Assembly: GCA_019638455.1 (NCBI GenBank)
Contig: JAHBTU010000005.1
Coordinates: forward strand, 213,054-277,053
DNA: 64,000 bases
DNA from: Saprospiraceae bacterium
GTDB lineage: Bacteria; Bacteroidota; Bacteroidia; Chitinophagales; Saprospiraceae
Direction: 5' to 3'
Positions within the stretch are counted from its first letter, which is position 1; the number at the start of each line of letters is the position of its first letter. The translations under genes were made by a program, and so were the position numbers. The notes below the pieces were generated by a model that was not told the origin of the DNA, made no database searches, and saw nothing but the letters and a program-made list of their open reading frames with translations. Positions 43,628 through 53,128 of this stretch are shown here, piece after piece.

Positions 43628-44407
43628 ATGAAAAAGACCTTCTTCGCTTCCGATTTTCACTTGGGCGCGGATGCGCGGCTGACAAGCGCCGAACGCGAGC
43701 GACAAATGGTGCGCTGGCTTGATATGGTGGCTCCCGATGCGGAGGCTGTTTACTTGGTGGGTGATTTGTTCGAATTCTGGTTCGAGTACAAGACGGTGAT
43801 TCCAAAGGGTTTCAGCCGTTTGTTTGGCAAATTGGCCGAGTTGCGCGATGGGGGGCTGCCCATTTTTGCTTTCACGGGCAATCACGATTTGTGGATGTTC
43901 GGTTACTTTGAGCAAGAGTTTGGGATACCTGTTTTCAAAAAGCCGATTCAGCGCGAGATACACGGAAAAACTTTTTTTATTGGTCACGGCGACGGCCTCG
44001 GGCCAAACGACAAAGGCTACAAGCGAATGAAAAAGGTGTTCGTGCATCCGTTGAGCCAGTGGCTGTTTGGTTGGTTTCACCCTGATTTGGGCACGCGGTT
44101 GGCCAATTTTTCTTCTCAAAAAAGCCGTGCCGCCACCCCACCTGCCGAGCGTGACTGGCTCGGGCCAGAGCGCGAATGGCTTTTGCAGTACTGTCATCGC
44201 AAAATCAGCCAGGGTATCGAGCCGGACTACTTCATTTTCGGCCACCGTCATTTGCCAGTGGACTGGCGATTGGAGAATGGCCGGAGCCGCTACCTCAATC
44301 TTGGCGACTGGATGTATCACAACTCCTACGCGGTGTTTGATGGCGCGGACACGGAGATTCGTTTTTTTGAAAAGGATGGGAGCGTGGTGTCGAATTGGCG
44401 GCTGTAA
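43628..44407 (+). CDS. lpxH: UDP-2,3-diacylglucosamine diphosphatase (LpxH type)
   Basis: The 259-residue product is a calcineurin-like phosphoesterase that cleaves UDP-2,3-diacylglucosamine to lipid X in lipid A synthesis. Metal-binding motifs are visible in order: SDFHLGAD, LVGDLFEFWFEY, TGNHDLWMFGY, IGHGDGLG and FGHRHLPVD. The first three and the final His-x-His are those of LpxH. The start at 43628 (MKKTFFASDFH) is set by the promoter box. A longer upstream frame overlaps hldD and is not used. Confidence 0.93.
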   Translation: MKKTFFASDFHLGADARLTSAERERQMVRWLDMVAPDAEAVYLVGDLFEFWFEYKTVIPKGFSRLFGKLAELRDGGLPIFAFTGNHDLWMFGYFEQEFGIPVFKKPIQREIHGKTFFIGHGDGLGPNDKGYKRMKKVFVHPLSQWLFGWFHPDLGTRLANFSSQKSRAATPPAERDWLGPEREWLLQYCHRKISQGIEPDYFIFGHRHLPVDWRLENGRSRYLNLGDWMYHNSYAVFDGADTEIRFFEKDGSVVSNWRL

Positions 44408-44432
44408 GGTAGGTGTGCTTTGCGTCGCTATG

Positions 44433-44545
44433 CCTTGATTCGCTAGGATTTGTCAGATGCTCATGCTCGCTCTCCTTGATTTTGAACAGATTGCGCTTTT
44501 AGCCATGCCCGAAACTTGGTGGCGCGAAGTATAAGTTTTTAGTAT
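44433..44545 (-). repeat. RepC dispersed repeat, copy 2
   Basis: On the minus strand it reads from a TATACTTCGCGCCACC end through GGCATGGCTAAAAGCGCAAT and AAATCAAGGAGAGCGAGCAT to a GGCATAG end. It fills the gap after lpxH. Confidence 0.7.
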
Positions 44546-44591
44546 GTTTGAATCTCCAGCAAGAGAACGGCATCTGAAACTTGAATCCGTC

Positions 44592-45449
44592 TCACAGCAC
44601 CCCATCACCTCTCAACAGGTCAATGTATTTCGCGCTGCCCTTTTTATTCGGGTGCGCATAGTCGCCAAAATCGCTGGGATTGGTCAATGCCCGGCGATAA
44701 TCGCGCACAGTCAGTTGGGTGGTTTGCTCGATTTCATTTTTCAGCGCGTCCAAATTTCGTACGGTCAAATTGGGAAAGTAAGGGCTGATGACGAGTTCTA
44801 TCGCTACCCCTTTCGCGTGGGCAGCGGCTACGGTTTCTTTTAGGTGCTGGATGAGTGCCGGGTGTATGTCGAATTGCAGGGAGGCGCTGTCGGCTTCTGC
44901 TACCAAAGCGGGCGCTATGGTGCGGTCGAGCAGCCAATCCGCGTCCGTGCGGTCGCGGTAGTAGAGCGCCCGTTGAAATATCTCGTTGTTGAGCCTGAAC
45001 AACGCCGACAACTTGCCCCCCCACCAGACTTTGGGTGTTTGATTCCGAAGCAAGGTGTCGAGGCGATGTGAGTGGTGGGCGTATGTGAGAAAGCCCGCTG
45101 TCAGGGTTGGATTGGCGCGGTCGCAGAGGGTGATGTCAAGCAGCATTTTTCGCGGGGGCGGGTGACGGTCGAGATAGTCGAGCACCAACACTTTGGCCAC
45201 ATCCATGGAGAGGCCGTTGTAGCTCAGGTTGAAGGTGCGCAGCCCTGTCACTTCCTCGATGTAGGGTTGGTAAAAAGTCAATCCGCGTGAGTTGCCCACA
45301 AGCAACACATCGGCGGCGGCCTCGCCTCGGTAGAGACGCGCATAGCGAAACTGGCTCGCATCCGACATTCGTTGCAGGAAATGTCCCCCCGCGCGGTCGC
45401 CCGCGAAGAGCAGAAAAAAGAATGACAGAAACCACAGTGTGTGTTTCAT
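44592..45449 (-). CDS. SGNH/GDSL-like hydrolase-fold protein, membrane-anchored
   Basis: The 285-residue product has an N-terminal hydrophobic anchor (MKHTLWFLSFFFLLFAGD). VLLVGNSRG (about residues 60-68) resembles the GDS block, and YAHPNKKGS near the C terminus resembles the D-x-x-H block, both typical of SGNH/AlgX-like proteins involved in polysaccharide O-acetylation. The catalytic Ser would be in GNSRG. It is a single gene 44 bp downstream of ugd on the same strand. I prefer the start at 45449 over 45479. Confidence 0.65.
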   Translation of the reverse strand: MKHTLWFLSFFFLLFAGDRAGGHFLQRMSDASQFRYARLYRGEAAADVLLVGNSRGLTFYQPYIEEVTGLRTFNLSYNGLSMDVAKVLVLDYLDRHPPPRKMLLDITLCDRANPTLTAGFLTYAHHSHRLDTLLRNQTPKVWWGGKLSALFRLNNEIFQRALYYRDRTDADWLLDRTIAPALVAEADSASLQFDIHPALIQHLKETVAAAHAKGVAIELVISPYFPNLTVRNLDALKNEIEQTTQLTVRDYRRALTNPSDFGDYAHPNKKGSAKYIDLLRGDGVL

Positions 45450-45493
45450 GCCTGGCTCTCGATTGGAAACGTTCAACAAACAGGCGCTTTAAA

Positions 45494-46837
45494 TCAATCT
45501 GCCAATGCGGCCACCCGTTTTTTGCTTTTCACTTTCGGGCGGCCAATGCTTAGATACTGGAAGCCGAGCGATTTCATCTGCTCCAAATCGTACACATTGC
45601 GGCCATCGAAGATGATAGGCTCGTGGAGCATCGCCTTCATGCGCTCAAAATCGGGGCTGCGGAACTCTTGCCATTCCGTCATGATGCAAAGGCAGTCGGC
45701 CCCCATGAGCGCGTCGTACATATTGTCGCAGAATTGGATGCGGTCGCCGTAAATCGCCCTCACATTGTTCATAGCCTCTGGGTCGAATGTGCGCACTTTC
45801 GCGCCTGCGTTCAGCAACTCATCCATGATGACAAGGGCAGGTGCCTCGCGGATGTCGTCGGTGTTGGGCTTGAAAGCAAGCCCCCATACCGCGAAGGTTT
45901 TCCCGGCGAGGTCGTTCTTGAAAAACTTGCGAATTTTTTTCGTCAAAACCCCTTTTTGAATGGTGTTGACCTTCATCACCGATTTCAAAATTTTAAAATC
46001 GTATGCGTGCACGCTTGCTGTCTTGGCCAGCGCCTGCACATCTTTCGGGAAACAAGAGCCTCCGTAGCCAATGCCCGGGAAGAGGAATCGCTTGCCGATG
46101 CGGCTGTCGCTACCCATGCCGATGCGCACTTGGTCCACGTTGGCCCCCACCTTTTCGCAGAGGTTGGCGATTTCGTTCATGAAGGAAATGCGCGTGGCGA
46201 GGTAAGCGTTGGCGGCGTATTTGGTCATTTCCGCAGAGCGTTCATCCATGAAGAAGATGGGGTTGCCTTGACGGACAAATGGCTCGTAGAGCTGTTTCAT
46301 CAGCTTGCGTGCCTTTTCGCTGCGCGTGCCCACCACCACGCGGTCGGGTTTGAGAAAATCTTCCACGGCCACGCCTTCGCGCAAGAATTCGGGGTTGGAA
46401 ACTACGTCGAACATTTTTTTCGGCAGTTTTTCCGCCAAAATAGCCGCCACTTTTTCCGCCGTCCCGACGGGCACGGTACTTTTGTCCACAATTACTTTGT
46501 ATTCGGAGATGATGCCGCCCAAATCGCGTGCGACACCCATGATGTACGACAGGTCGGCGCTGCCATCTTCACCCGGAGGGGTGGGGAGAGCGAGGAAAAT
46601 AATTTGCGCCTGTTCCACCGCATCGCGCAGTTGGGTGGTGAAGTGGAGGCGGCCTTCTTTGGTGTTGCGCTCGAAGAGCACGTCAAGCCCCGGCTCGAAG
46701 ATGGGGATTTCGCCTTTCAGGAGGCGCTTGACTTTTTGCTCGTTGTTGTCAACGCAGATGACGTTGTTGCCTGTTTCTGCGAAGCAAGTGCCGGTGACGA
46801 GACCGACGTAACCGGTGCCGATGACTGCGATATTCAT
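45494..46837 (-). CDS. ugd: UDP-glucose 6-dehydrogenase
   Basis: The 447-residue enzyme oxidises UDP-glucose to UDP-glucuronate for surface polysaccharides. The N-terminal NAD-binding GTGYVGLVTGTCFAETG, PTPPGEDGSADLSY, KSTVPVGT and the catalytic Cys in GYGGSCFPKD are clear. The C-terminal UDP-binding half follows (FAVWGLAFKPNTDDIREAPA). I use ATG 46837 (MNIAVIGTGYVG); the 13 extra residues of the longer frame are not family-like. Confidence 0.96.
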   Translation of the reverse strand: MNIAVIGTGYVGLVTGTCFAETGNNVICVDNNEQKVKRLLKGEIPIFEPGLDVLFERNTKEGRLHFTTQLRDAVEQAQIIFLALPTPPGEDGSADLSYIMGVARDLGGIISEYKVIVDKSTVPVGTAEKVAAILAEKLPKKMFDVVSNPEFLREGVAVEDFLKPDRVVVGTRSEKARKLMKQLYEPFVRQGNPIFFMDERSAEMTKYAANAYLATRISFMNEIANLCEKVGANVDQVRIGMGSDSRIGKRFLFPGIGYGGSCFPKDVQALAKTASVHAYDFKILKSVMKVNTIQKGVLTKKIRKFFKNDLAGKTFAVWGLAFKPNTDDIREAPALVIMDELLNAGAKVRTFDPEAMNNVRAIYGDRIQFCDNMYDALMGADCLCIMTEWQEFRSPDFERMKAMLHEPIIFDGRNVYDLEQMKSLGFQYLSIGRPKVKSKKRVAALAD

Positions 46838-47079
46838 GGATTTGATGTTGCGAGTTTTTAAATCTTTGTGGTGCATTTGATGTTGTTGAATGGATTAAAA
46901 AAATTGTTCGCAAAGGTACTCTGCTCGTGCGAAATCAGGCATTGGCAAATATAATTTTAAAAAACACTTAATTTTGAACGATGTGCAAAACATCATTTTG
47001 TCAAATTCGCCTCTTTTGATGCTTCAATTAAAAACGCGACAAAGAGGCACGAGCAAGTCAAAACGGTGCCCACTTTTGA

Positions 47080-48183
47080 ATGAAAATTTGGTCAAACATA
47101 CTACTTGCAACGCTTTTGCCTTGCAACGGCTTTTCACAGCAGCCCTCATCGCAAAATATCGTGCCAAACCCAAGCTTCGAGCGATACAGCAACGCCCCCA
47201 TCGGGTGGTCGTACAACGGTGCTTTTTTTGGGCACGTCATGAAGTATTGGTTCAGCGCCACCACCACCAGCCCCGACGTATATGGCCCCGATGTGGTGGT
47301 GCCCCGTGATTGGGCCGACAAGGGCTTCGGCGACCAAAAGCCGCGCACGGGGAAAAGCATGGCGGGGCTTACGCTCTACGGCTGCAAAAACGGCAAGCCG
47401 CACTGCCGCGAATATATCGAGATACAGCTGGCCGAACCGCTTGTGATGGGGCAAACCTATCTGGTGGAATTCTGGGTGGCGCAACTGGAGCGTTCGCTTC
47501 AAATCAACAATATCGGAGCCTATTTTTCGGAAAAACGCATCGAAAAGCGGGCCGAGGAGTTCGTCTTTGCCGAGCCACACGTCAGCGCAAAAGACATCGT
47601 GGAGGCCCCCGGTGGCAAGTGGGTGAAAGTGAGCGGCACTTTTGTGGCCGACAAAGAGTACGACTATTTGCTGCTCGGCAATTTTAAGGACGACGACAAG
47701 ACGCAGGCTAAGGCGCACCGCGACGATTGTTTCAACTACGCCTACTACTACTTGGACGATGTGTTGGTGAAAAAAATACCGCCCTTCATCACGGTACCCG
47801 TGAAACCCGATGACTTGACCAAGCAAAAATTGGAACCCGGCAAGCCCATCACGCTGAAAAACATCTATTTTGAATTTGACAAAGACGAACTGATGCCGCG
47901 TTCTTATGTGGAGCTCAACAAGTTGCTGCAAATCATGCAGGAACACCCCAATATGGTCATCGAAATAATCGGTCACACCGATAGCATCGGCGACGACGAC
48001 TACAACAAGTTTCTCTCTCGCTGTCGAGCCAAATCGGTCGTTATCTTTTTGCTCGAAAACAAAATCAAGCCGGGGCGTCTGCGTTATCGGGGCGCTGGCA
48101 AACATCAGCCTATCGCCACCAACGACACCGAAGAAGGCCGGGCGCAAAACCGCCGCGTGGAATTCGTGGTGGTGCGCAAGTAA
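47080..48183 (+). CDS. OmpA-family outer membrane protein
   Basis: The 367-residue product has a signal peptide (MKIWSNILLATLLPCNGFSQ). A beta-sandwich, carbohydrate-binding-like domain follows (about 25-235, beginning IVPNPSFERYSNAPIGW). An OmpA C-terminal peptidoglycan-binding domain occupies about 270-367 (FEFDKDELMPRSYVELNKL, IIGHTDSIGDDDYN, GRAQNRRVEFVV), with the Asp and Arg that bind diaminopimelate. It probably links the outer membrane to peptidoglycan. It is followed by the DUF4403 gene (46-bp gap), likely an operon. Confidence 0.93.
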   Translation: MKIWSNILLATLLPCNGFSQQPSSQNIVPNPSFERYSNAPIGWSYNGAFFGHVMKYWFSATTTSPDVYGPDVVVPRDWADKGFGDQKPRTGKSMAGLTLYGCKNGKPHCREYIEIQLAEPLVMGQTYLVEFWVAQLERSLQINNIGAYFSEKRIEKRAEEFVFAEPHVSAKDIVEAPGGKWVKVSGTFVADKEYDYLLLGNFKDDDKTQAKAHRDDCFNYAYYYLDDVLVKKIPPFITVPVKPDDLTKQKLEPGKPITLKNIYFEFDKDELMPRSYVELNKLLQIMQEHPNMVIEIIGHTDSIGDDDYNKFLSRCRAKSVVIFLLENKIKPGRLRYRGAGKHQPIATNDTEEGRAQNRRVEFVVVRK

Positions 48184-48229
48184 AGTGGTCTTGGCATACT
48201 TTCATTCATTCAAAAAAACGATTCCATCC

Positions 48230-49609
48230 ATGACGGCAAAAACCGGCTTCTGTCTTTTAGCCATTATCCTTTTATTGCCCTTTTGCAAATCCTCCAAAAT
48301 CACCAATGCCCCCAAGCCACCAGAAGACTACAGCCCTGCCAATGAGCAGCCGCTCGTCTCCAACATTGTCGTTCCGGTCAGTGTCGCGGTGCGCGACATC
48401 GCGCTCAGCCTCAACCGCAGCCTAACGGGCAGGGCACTCTACGAAGACCTGTCCTATACCGACAATGGCAATGACGGCCTCATGCTCACCATCTGGAAAG
48501 CGCAGGACATCTCGCTGTTTTTGAGCGGCAACACCATCAAATACCGCGTGCCGCTCAAACTTTGGATGAAAAAAAGCCTGCTCGTGGCAGATGCAGAAGC
48601 AGAAGCCGAGCTGGCGCTCAACATGAAAACCACGTTTAGCATCAAGGAGGACTGGTCGCTTTCTACTTCCACCGATGTGGAATACCACGAGTGGCTCTCA
48701 AAGCCAAAACTGAAAACCGGGATGGGCAACATCAGCATCGAGACGCTGGCCAACCTCGCGCTCAATCAAAGCAAAAAGACCATTAGCCAATCGCTCGACC
48801 GAATGGTGAGCCAGCAAATCTCGCTCAAGCCATACATACAAGAGGTCTGGTCGGCCATCCAAGAGCCTATCTTGCTCGATTCCACTTACCGTATGTGGGT
48901 AAAAACCACCCCCACAGGCATCGCCATGACCCCCATCACTACTTTCAACGATGTCATCCGCACGAAAATCGCCATCAACTGCATCAACGATGTCACATTT
49001 GGCGAAAAGCCGCGCTTCCGCGAAAACTCCAATTTGCCCAACCTCCTTTACATCACCGATGCCAACGACGAGTTTCATGTGCGCGTGGCCACCGATGTGC
49101 CTTTCCCGGAAGCCGAGCGTTTGGCCAAAGGCATGATGGTGGGCCAAGTGTTCGAGTCGGGCAAAAACAAGGTGAAAGTGGAAGACATCAAGCTCTGGGG
49201 CAACAACGACCGCTTGGTGGTCAACTCAAAACTCAGCGGTTCTTTCAACGGCAATATCTACTTCATAGGCAGGCCGGAATACAACCCACAAAAAAACCAG
49301 ATTGAGGTGAAAGACCTTGACTACCACATTGATACCCGCAATTTTCTGCATCGCACGGCCTCGTGGCTATTTCAGGGCACCATCAAAAATCAAATGAAAA
49401 AGGCTATGACCTTCCCCTTGGACGAAGACATCAATTATCTGAAAACCTCCGTGCAAGAGACGCTCAATCACTACGAACTCTCGCCGGGGGTTTTGCTCAC
49501 AGGTGTATTGGACTCCGTGATGGTGGAAAACACCCGCGTCACGCCGACGAGTATTCGGGTCAGCCTTTTCTCAAAGGGCAGGGTGAACGTGGATGTCAAG
49601 GGCTTGTGA
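48230..49609 (+). CDS. DUF4403 family lipoprotein
   Basis: The 459-residue product carries a lipoprotein signal (LLAIILLLPFC, Cys near residue 19) and fits DUF4403, a family found in Bacteroidota and Proteobacteria with a lipid-binding-like fold but no known function. Conserved-looking segments are SNIVVPVSVAVRDIALSLNR, VKVEDIKLWGNNDRLVVNSKL and FLHRTASWLFQGTIKNQM. I prefer ATG 48230 over the GTG at 48185 because the lipobox then lies at the usual distance. Its 3' end overlaps the convergent GHMP kinase by 14 bp. Confidence 0.85.
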   Translation: MTAKTGFCLLAIILLLPFCKSSKITNAPKPPEDYSPANEQPLVSNIVVPVSVAVRDIALSLNRSLTGRALYEDLSYTDNGNDGLMLTIWKAQDISLFLSGNTIKYRVPLKLWMKKSLLVADAEAEAELALNMKTTFSIKEDWSLSTSTDVEYHEWLSKPKLKTGMGNISIETLANLALNQSKKTISQSLDRMVSQQISLKPYIQEVWSAIQEPILLDSTYRMWVKTTPTGIAMTPITTFNDVIRTKIAINCINDVTFGEKPRFRENSNLPNLLYITDANDEFHVRVATDVPFPEAERLAKGMMVGQVFESGKNKVKVEDIKLWGNNDRLVVNSKLSGSFNGNIYFIGRPEYNPQKNQIEVKDLDYHIDTRNFLHRTASWLFQGTIKNQMKKAMTFPLDEDINYLKTSVQETLNHYELSPGVLLTGVLDSVMVENTRVTPTSIRVSLFSKGRVNVDVKGL

Positions 49610-50555
49610 GCGTCCCCACCATTTCTGCCCAGTTTAGCACGACATCGAAGCCTTTTTGCTGAAAATAGGCCCGCGTCTCCGCGTCGGGGCGCTGGCTGGT
49701 TGCCAACATGAAATCGCCGCCCCAAGCCCCCAAACTTTTCGTCGCGCCCCAAAAATCGCTGAAATACAAATCATGGGCGCGGGGCAGGTCGAGTGCGCGG
49801 CTGATGAGCAGCTCATGCTCCCGGACGACGGCATCTAGCTCAGGAAGGTTTTTTGCGGCCAAAAATCGCTCCGTGAGTCGAGAAATGTCGGCGAGTTGCC
49901 CCGCATCGCCTTTGGCGCGTTCGCGGTAGTTTTGAATACCCATGCGGCTATCTTGTTTTTTTCCCAAATAAACAAAGTAGAGCGAATGGGAGAATGGCGG
50001 CACAAAAACCACTGGTTGCACTGCTGGCGCTTGCCCTTCCAACCGGTACAAAATGGCGCCTGTGGCGTAGGCGCAGGCAATGTCGTAACCGGAGCCGCCC
50101 AAGGTGTCGAACAAAACGTGATAAGGATTCACGCCCGCCCATTGGGCAAGGGAAGCAATGAGCGTGCTGCTGGTGCCAAGCCCCCATTCGCGCGGGAAGT
50201 CGTTTTGCGTCAGCACCTTGAAGCCTTCTTTCCCAGCCAGAAAAGAGGGGCTTTGCCGTTGGCACGAAGCCAGTATGTCTGCCAGCGTGTGGGCTGTTTT
50301 TTTGTCGGTAAAGGTAAGCGGTGCAAGGGCAGGCAATTCGTATTCCGCCAAAAACCAAGCAATGCCTTTCTCCGTCTTGCTCGTCCATGAAAGGCGCGAT
50401 GGCTCCTTTCCAGCCTCCACGCGGAGCGTCTGGCCGAATCGAACCGGCACAGCGAGCGCCAAAGCGCCGTCCAGCACAAAGTACTCGCCCGTGAGCAGCA
50501 GCTTGCCGCTGGCGCGGGTCTCAAATATGGGAAGGGGCGTATTCGGAAGCGTCAT
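49596..50555 (-). CDS. GYDIA-family GHMP kinase
   Basis: The 319-residue kinase of the GHMP fold resembles mevalonate/phosphomevalonate kinases. SGKLLLTGEYFVLDG is the N-terminal motif, EWGLGTSSTLIASLAQW is the ATP-binding glycine-rich loop (GLGTSS) and GGSGYDIACAYATG is the signature that names the family. It is a Bacteroidota kinase of probable mevalonate-pathway or small-molecule role; the exact substrate is not proven. It is monocistronic and convergent with the DUF4403 gene. Confidence 0.88.
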   Translation of the reverse strand: MTLPNTPLPIFETRASGKLLLTGEYFVLDGALALAVPVRFGQTLRVEAGKEPSRLSWTSKTEKGIAWFLAEYELPALAPLTFTDKKTAHTLADILASCQRQSPSFLAGKEGFKVLTQNDFPREWGLGTSSTLIASLAQWAGVNPYHVLFDTLGGSGYDIACAYATGAILYRLEGQAPAVQPVVFVPPFSHSLYFVYLGKKQDSRMGIQNYRERAKGDAGQLADISRLTERFLAAKNLPELDAVVREHELLISRALDLPRAHDLYFSDFWGATKSLGAWGGDFMLATSQRPDAETRAYFQQKGFDVVLNWAEMVGTLTSP

Positions 50556-51036
50556 TTTTTGTGCGTATTTGCGTCATGGTAGTTTTTGACCAAAAGTTGC
50601 TGGATACTTTTCGGTTTTCGGGCGACAAGTCCTTTCAGCAAACTTACACGATTATCCGCATTTGCACAGAAACATGATGATTGCCAAGAATTTCATCGCC
50701 AGACCGACGGGTTTTGCAACATGAATCATCCCGAATTTTTGCCCCAGCGGGGAGGAATATGGGCAAAAACCTCCTTCATATTCCGCCCCTCAGAGGCAAA
50801 AATTCGGGATGACTCGTGTTATTTTTGCCAGATAAAAACTTTAAGTGGAAGGTTGGGGGGTGAAGGCTGATTTTATCCTCACTGAAACAGTATGCGACCC
50901 AAAAGCAAGTCTCACAGCCCTCTGCCTTCCACTCTCTACCTAACGCGAATGAGGGGTTGAAGCAAAGTGTTGAAAACGTGTGTCATTCAGGCGGTGATTC
51001 CAAATCACCCCGCCTGAATAAGAGGTTGAGTATCAA
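50556..51036. other. Gene-free stretch with RepD palindrome
   Basis: No gene is seen. It holds the intact RepD palindrome at 50723-50815 and a small hairpin ATTCAGGCGGTGATT...AATCACCCCGCCTGAAT at about 50985-51018, just before the DUF4143 remnant. Confidence 0.5.
50723..50815. repeat. RepD palindromic repeat, copy 2 (intact)
   Basis: GAATCATCCCGAATTTTTGCC at the left is the inverted complement (one mismatch) of the right end GGCAAAAATTCGGGATGACT. The inner arms GGAGGAATATG and CATATTCCGCCCC also pair. The whole is 93 bp and has no reading frame. The same palindrome at 21038-21406 is split by RepA. Confidence 0.85.
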
Positions 51037-51291
51037 ATGCCGAGAAATTCCAACCTCGCGTTCGCATACAATTCCCACCAAGGCAACTTGCCGGAAAGCT
51101 ATTTCTGGAGCACCTACTACCAGCAGGAATTTGACCTTGTGGAAGTGCGCGAGCGTCAAATAGTGGCCTTTGAGTGCAGGTGGAAAGAAACAGCCGTAAA
51201 AGTGCCTCATGCATTCGAAGAAGCACACCCCGACGCGGTTTCCCATACCGCACACCCGCGCCATTATGAGGAATGCGTGAGTAATCTTTAG
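51028..51291 (+). pseudogene. C-terminal remnant of a DUF4143 (AAA ATPase) protein
   Basis: The frame reads NLPESYFWSTYYQQEFDLVE, then a REID-like basic-acidic pattern and FECRWKETAVKVP...FEEAHPDA. This matches the C-terminal DUF4143 domain of AAA-type ATPases (SYFWRTYDQQEIDWIE consensus). The ATPase domain (about 300 residues) is missing upstream, so this is a decayed gene fragment of about 85 codons. Confidence 0.75.
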
Positions 51292-51376
51292 GGGCGGATG
51301 GCTGATTTTCGCTCACAACCTTCTACCTTCCGCCCTCCACCCTCTACCCAAGTTTTTAGAAAAAAAAGAACAAATC

Positions 51377-53128
51377 ATGCACACGCTCGATTGGATTGTT
51401 TTGGTCGGCACTTTGATGTTTATCGTGCTTTACGGTATTTGGAGAAGCCGCAACATTGGGACCAGTGAAAATTTTTTGGCCGGAAAACGCGACCTGCCAT
51501 GGTGGACCATCGGTCTAAGCGTCATGGCGACGCAAGCCAGCGCGATTACCTTCCTCAGCACGCCGGGGCAGGGCTTTGCGGACGGGATGCAATTCGTGCA
51601 GTATTATTTCGGCATGCCGATAGCGATGATTTTCCTGTGCGTGTTCGTGTTGCCAGTCTATTATCGCTTGCGGGTGACGACCGCCTATGAGTATTTGGAG
51701 CAGCGATTCGACCTGCGCATGCGCACGCTCACGGCGGTACTGTTCCTCATTCAGCGCGGCATGGCGGCTGCCATCAGTATCTACGCACCGAGCATTATCC
51801 TCAGCGTGGTGTTTGGGTGGAACCTGATGTTCACCAACTTCCTGATGGCGGTTTTTGTGGTGATTTACACCACGTCGGGCGGTAGCACCGCCGTGAGCCG
51901 CACGCAGGAGCTGCAAATGACCATCATGCTTAGCGGCCTTGTGCTGGCTTTCGTGTTGGTGTTGCAAAAATTGCCCGAGGGGGTTGGGATGACGGAGGCG
52001 TGGCAAATAGCTGGCGCGACAGGCAAGACACAGGTGGTGGATTGGTCGTTCGATTGGAGCAACCGCTACAATGTATGGTCGGGCATGCTCGGCGCCACGT
52101 TTCTTTTTCTGTCCTATTTCGGCACCGACCAAAGCCAAGTGGGGCGCTATCTGTCGGGGAAGTCGCTGCGGGAGACGCGGTTGGGGTTGCTGTTCAATGG
52201 TTTTGTGAAAATCCCGATGCAGTTCCTCGTGCTGTCGGTGGGGGTGATGGTGTTTGTGTTCTACCAATTCAACAGCCAGCCGCTGCATTTCAAACAAGAG
52301 CATCGCGCGTGGGTGAGCGACAGCGATTATGAAACATCTTTTCGGCGATTGGAACAAGCGAACGACAGCCTTTTTGCCGAAAAACAATTGGTCTTGGACG
52401 GGCTGAACGGAGCTATTCAGCGCGGCGACGAACAGGCTCGCTCTGCCCACGAGGAGACGCTGAGGCAACTCGAAAAATCGCGCGAATCGCTGCGTTTCCA
52501 AGCCAAAGAACTCATCTACCGCGCCGATAAAAAAAGCGACCCCGGCCTGGATTCGTTGAAAGCAAGCAAGCCCCAGAAATACGCCCAAGAACTGAACACC
52601 AAGTACAAAGACACCGACTATGTGTTCATCAATTTTATCCTGAGAAACATCCCGGTCGGCATCATAGGGCTGATGATTGCGGTGATTTTTTGCGCATCGT
52701 GGAGCTCGACGGCTTCCGAGCTCAGCGCCCTGACGGCCACCAGCGTTTCAGACATTTATCGGCGCTCCTTCGCGCCCGGGCGCGACGACCATCACTACTT
52801 CCGGGTGTCGAAATGGGCGACGGTGCTTTGGGGCGGCATCATCACTGTTTTTGCCATTTATTTCGACTTGTTCGACAATCTGATTCAGGCGGTGAACATG
52901 GTCGGCTCGCTGTTTTACGGCACGATTCTTGGCATTTTTTTCACGGCTTTTTTCTTGAAAAAAGTCGGCGGGCAGGCGGTTTTTTGGGCAGCGGTAGCGA
53001 CGCAGGCAGTGATTGCCTACTTGTTTTTCGGCGTGAGCAAAGACCCGTTTTTGTGGTACAATCCTTTGGGCTGCGGGTTGGTGATGGGCTTGAGTTGGAT
53101 TTTGCAGCACACCTTGTTTAAGAAGTAG
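51377..53128 (+). CDS. Sodium:solute symporter (SSS family)
   Basis: The 583-residue inner-membrane transporter starts TLDWIVLVGTLMFIVLYGIW, and SENFLAGKRDLPWWTIGLSV is the family signature. About 13 membrane helices are present. An unusual hydrophilic, highly charged insert of about 120 residues (about 310-425), predicted coiled-coil (RRLEQANDSLFAEKQLVLDG and following), interrupts the helical core. The substrate (sugar, amino acid or vitamin) cannot be assigned. It is single, with a 250-bp downstream gap to the repeat arm of the next IS. Confidence 0.93.
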   Translation: MHTLDWIVLVGTLMFIVLYGIWRSRNIGTSENFLAGKRDLPWWTIGLSVMATQASAITFLSTPGQGFADGMQFVQYYFGMPIAMIFLCVFVLPVYYRLRVTTAYEYLEQRFDLRMRTLTAVLFLIQRGMAAAISIYAPSIILSVVFGWNLMFTNFLMAVFVVIYTTSGGSTAVSRTQELQMTIMLSGLVLAFVLVLQKLPEGVGMTEAWQIAGATGKTQVVDWSFDWSNRYNVWSGMLGATFLFLSYFGTDQSQVGRYLSGKSLRETRLGLLFNGFVKIPMQFLVLSVGVMVFVFYQFNSQPLHFKQEHRAWVSDSDYETSFRRLEQANDSLFAEKQLVLDGLNGAIQRGDEQARSAHEETLRQLEKSRESLRFQAKELIYRADKKSDPGLDSLKASKPQKYAQELNTKYKDTDYVFINFILRNIPVGIIGLMIAVIFCASWSSTASELSALTATSVSDIYRRSFAPGRDDHHYFRVSKWATVLWGGIITVFAIYFDLFDNLIQAVNMVGSLFYGTILGIFFTAFFLKKVGGQAVFWAAVATQAVIAYLFFGVSKDPFLWYNPLGCGLVMGLSWILQHTLFKK

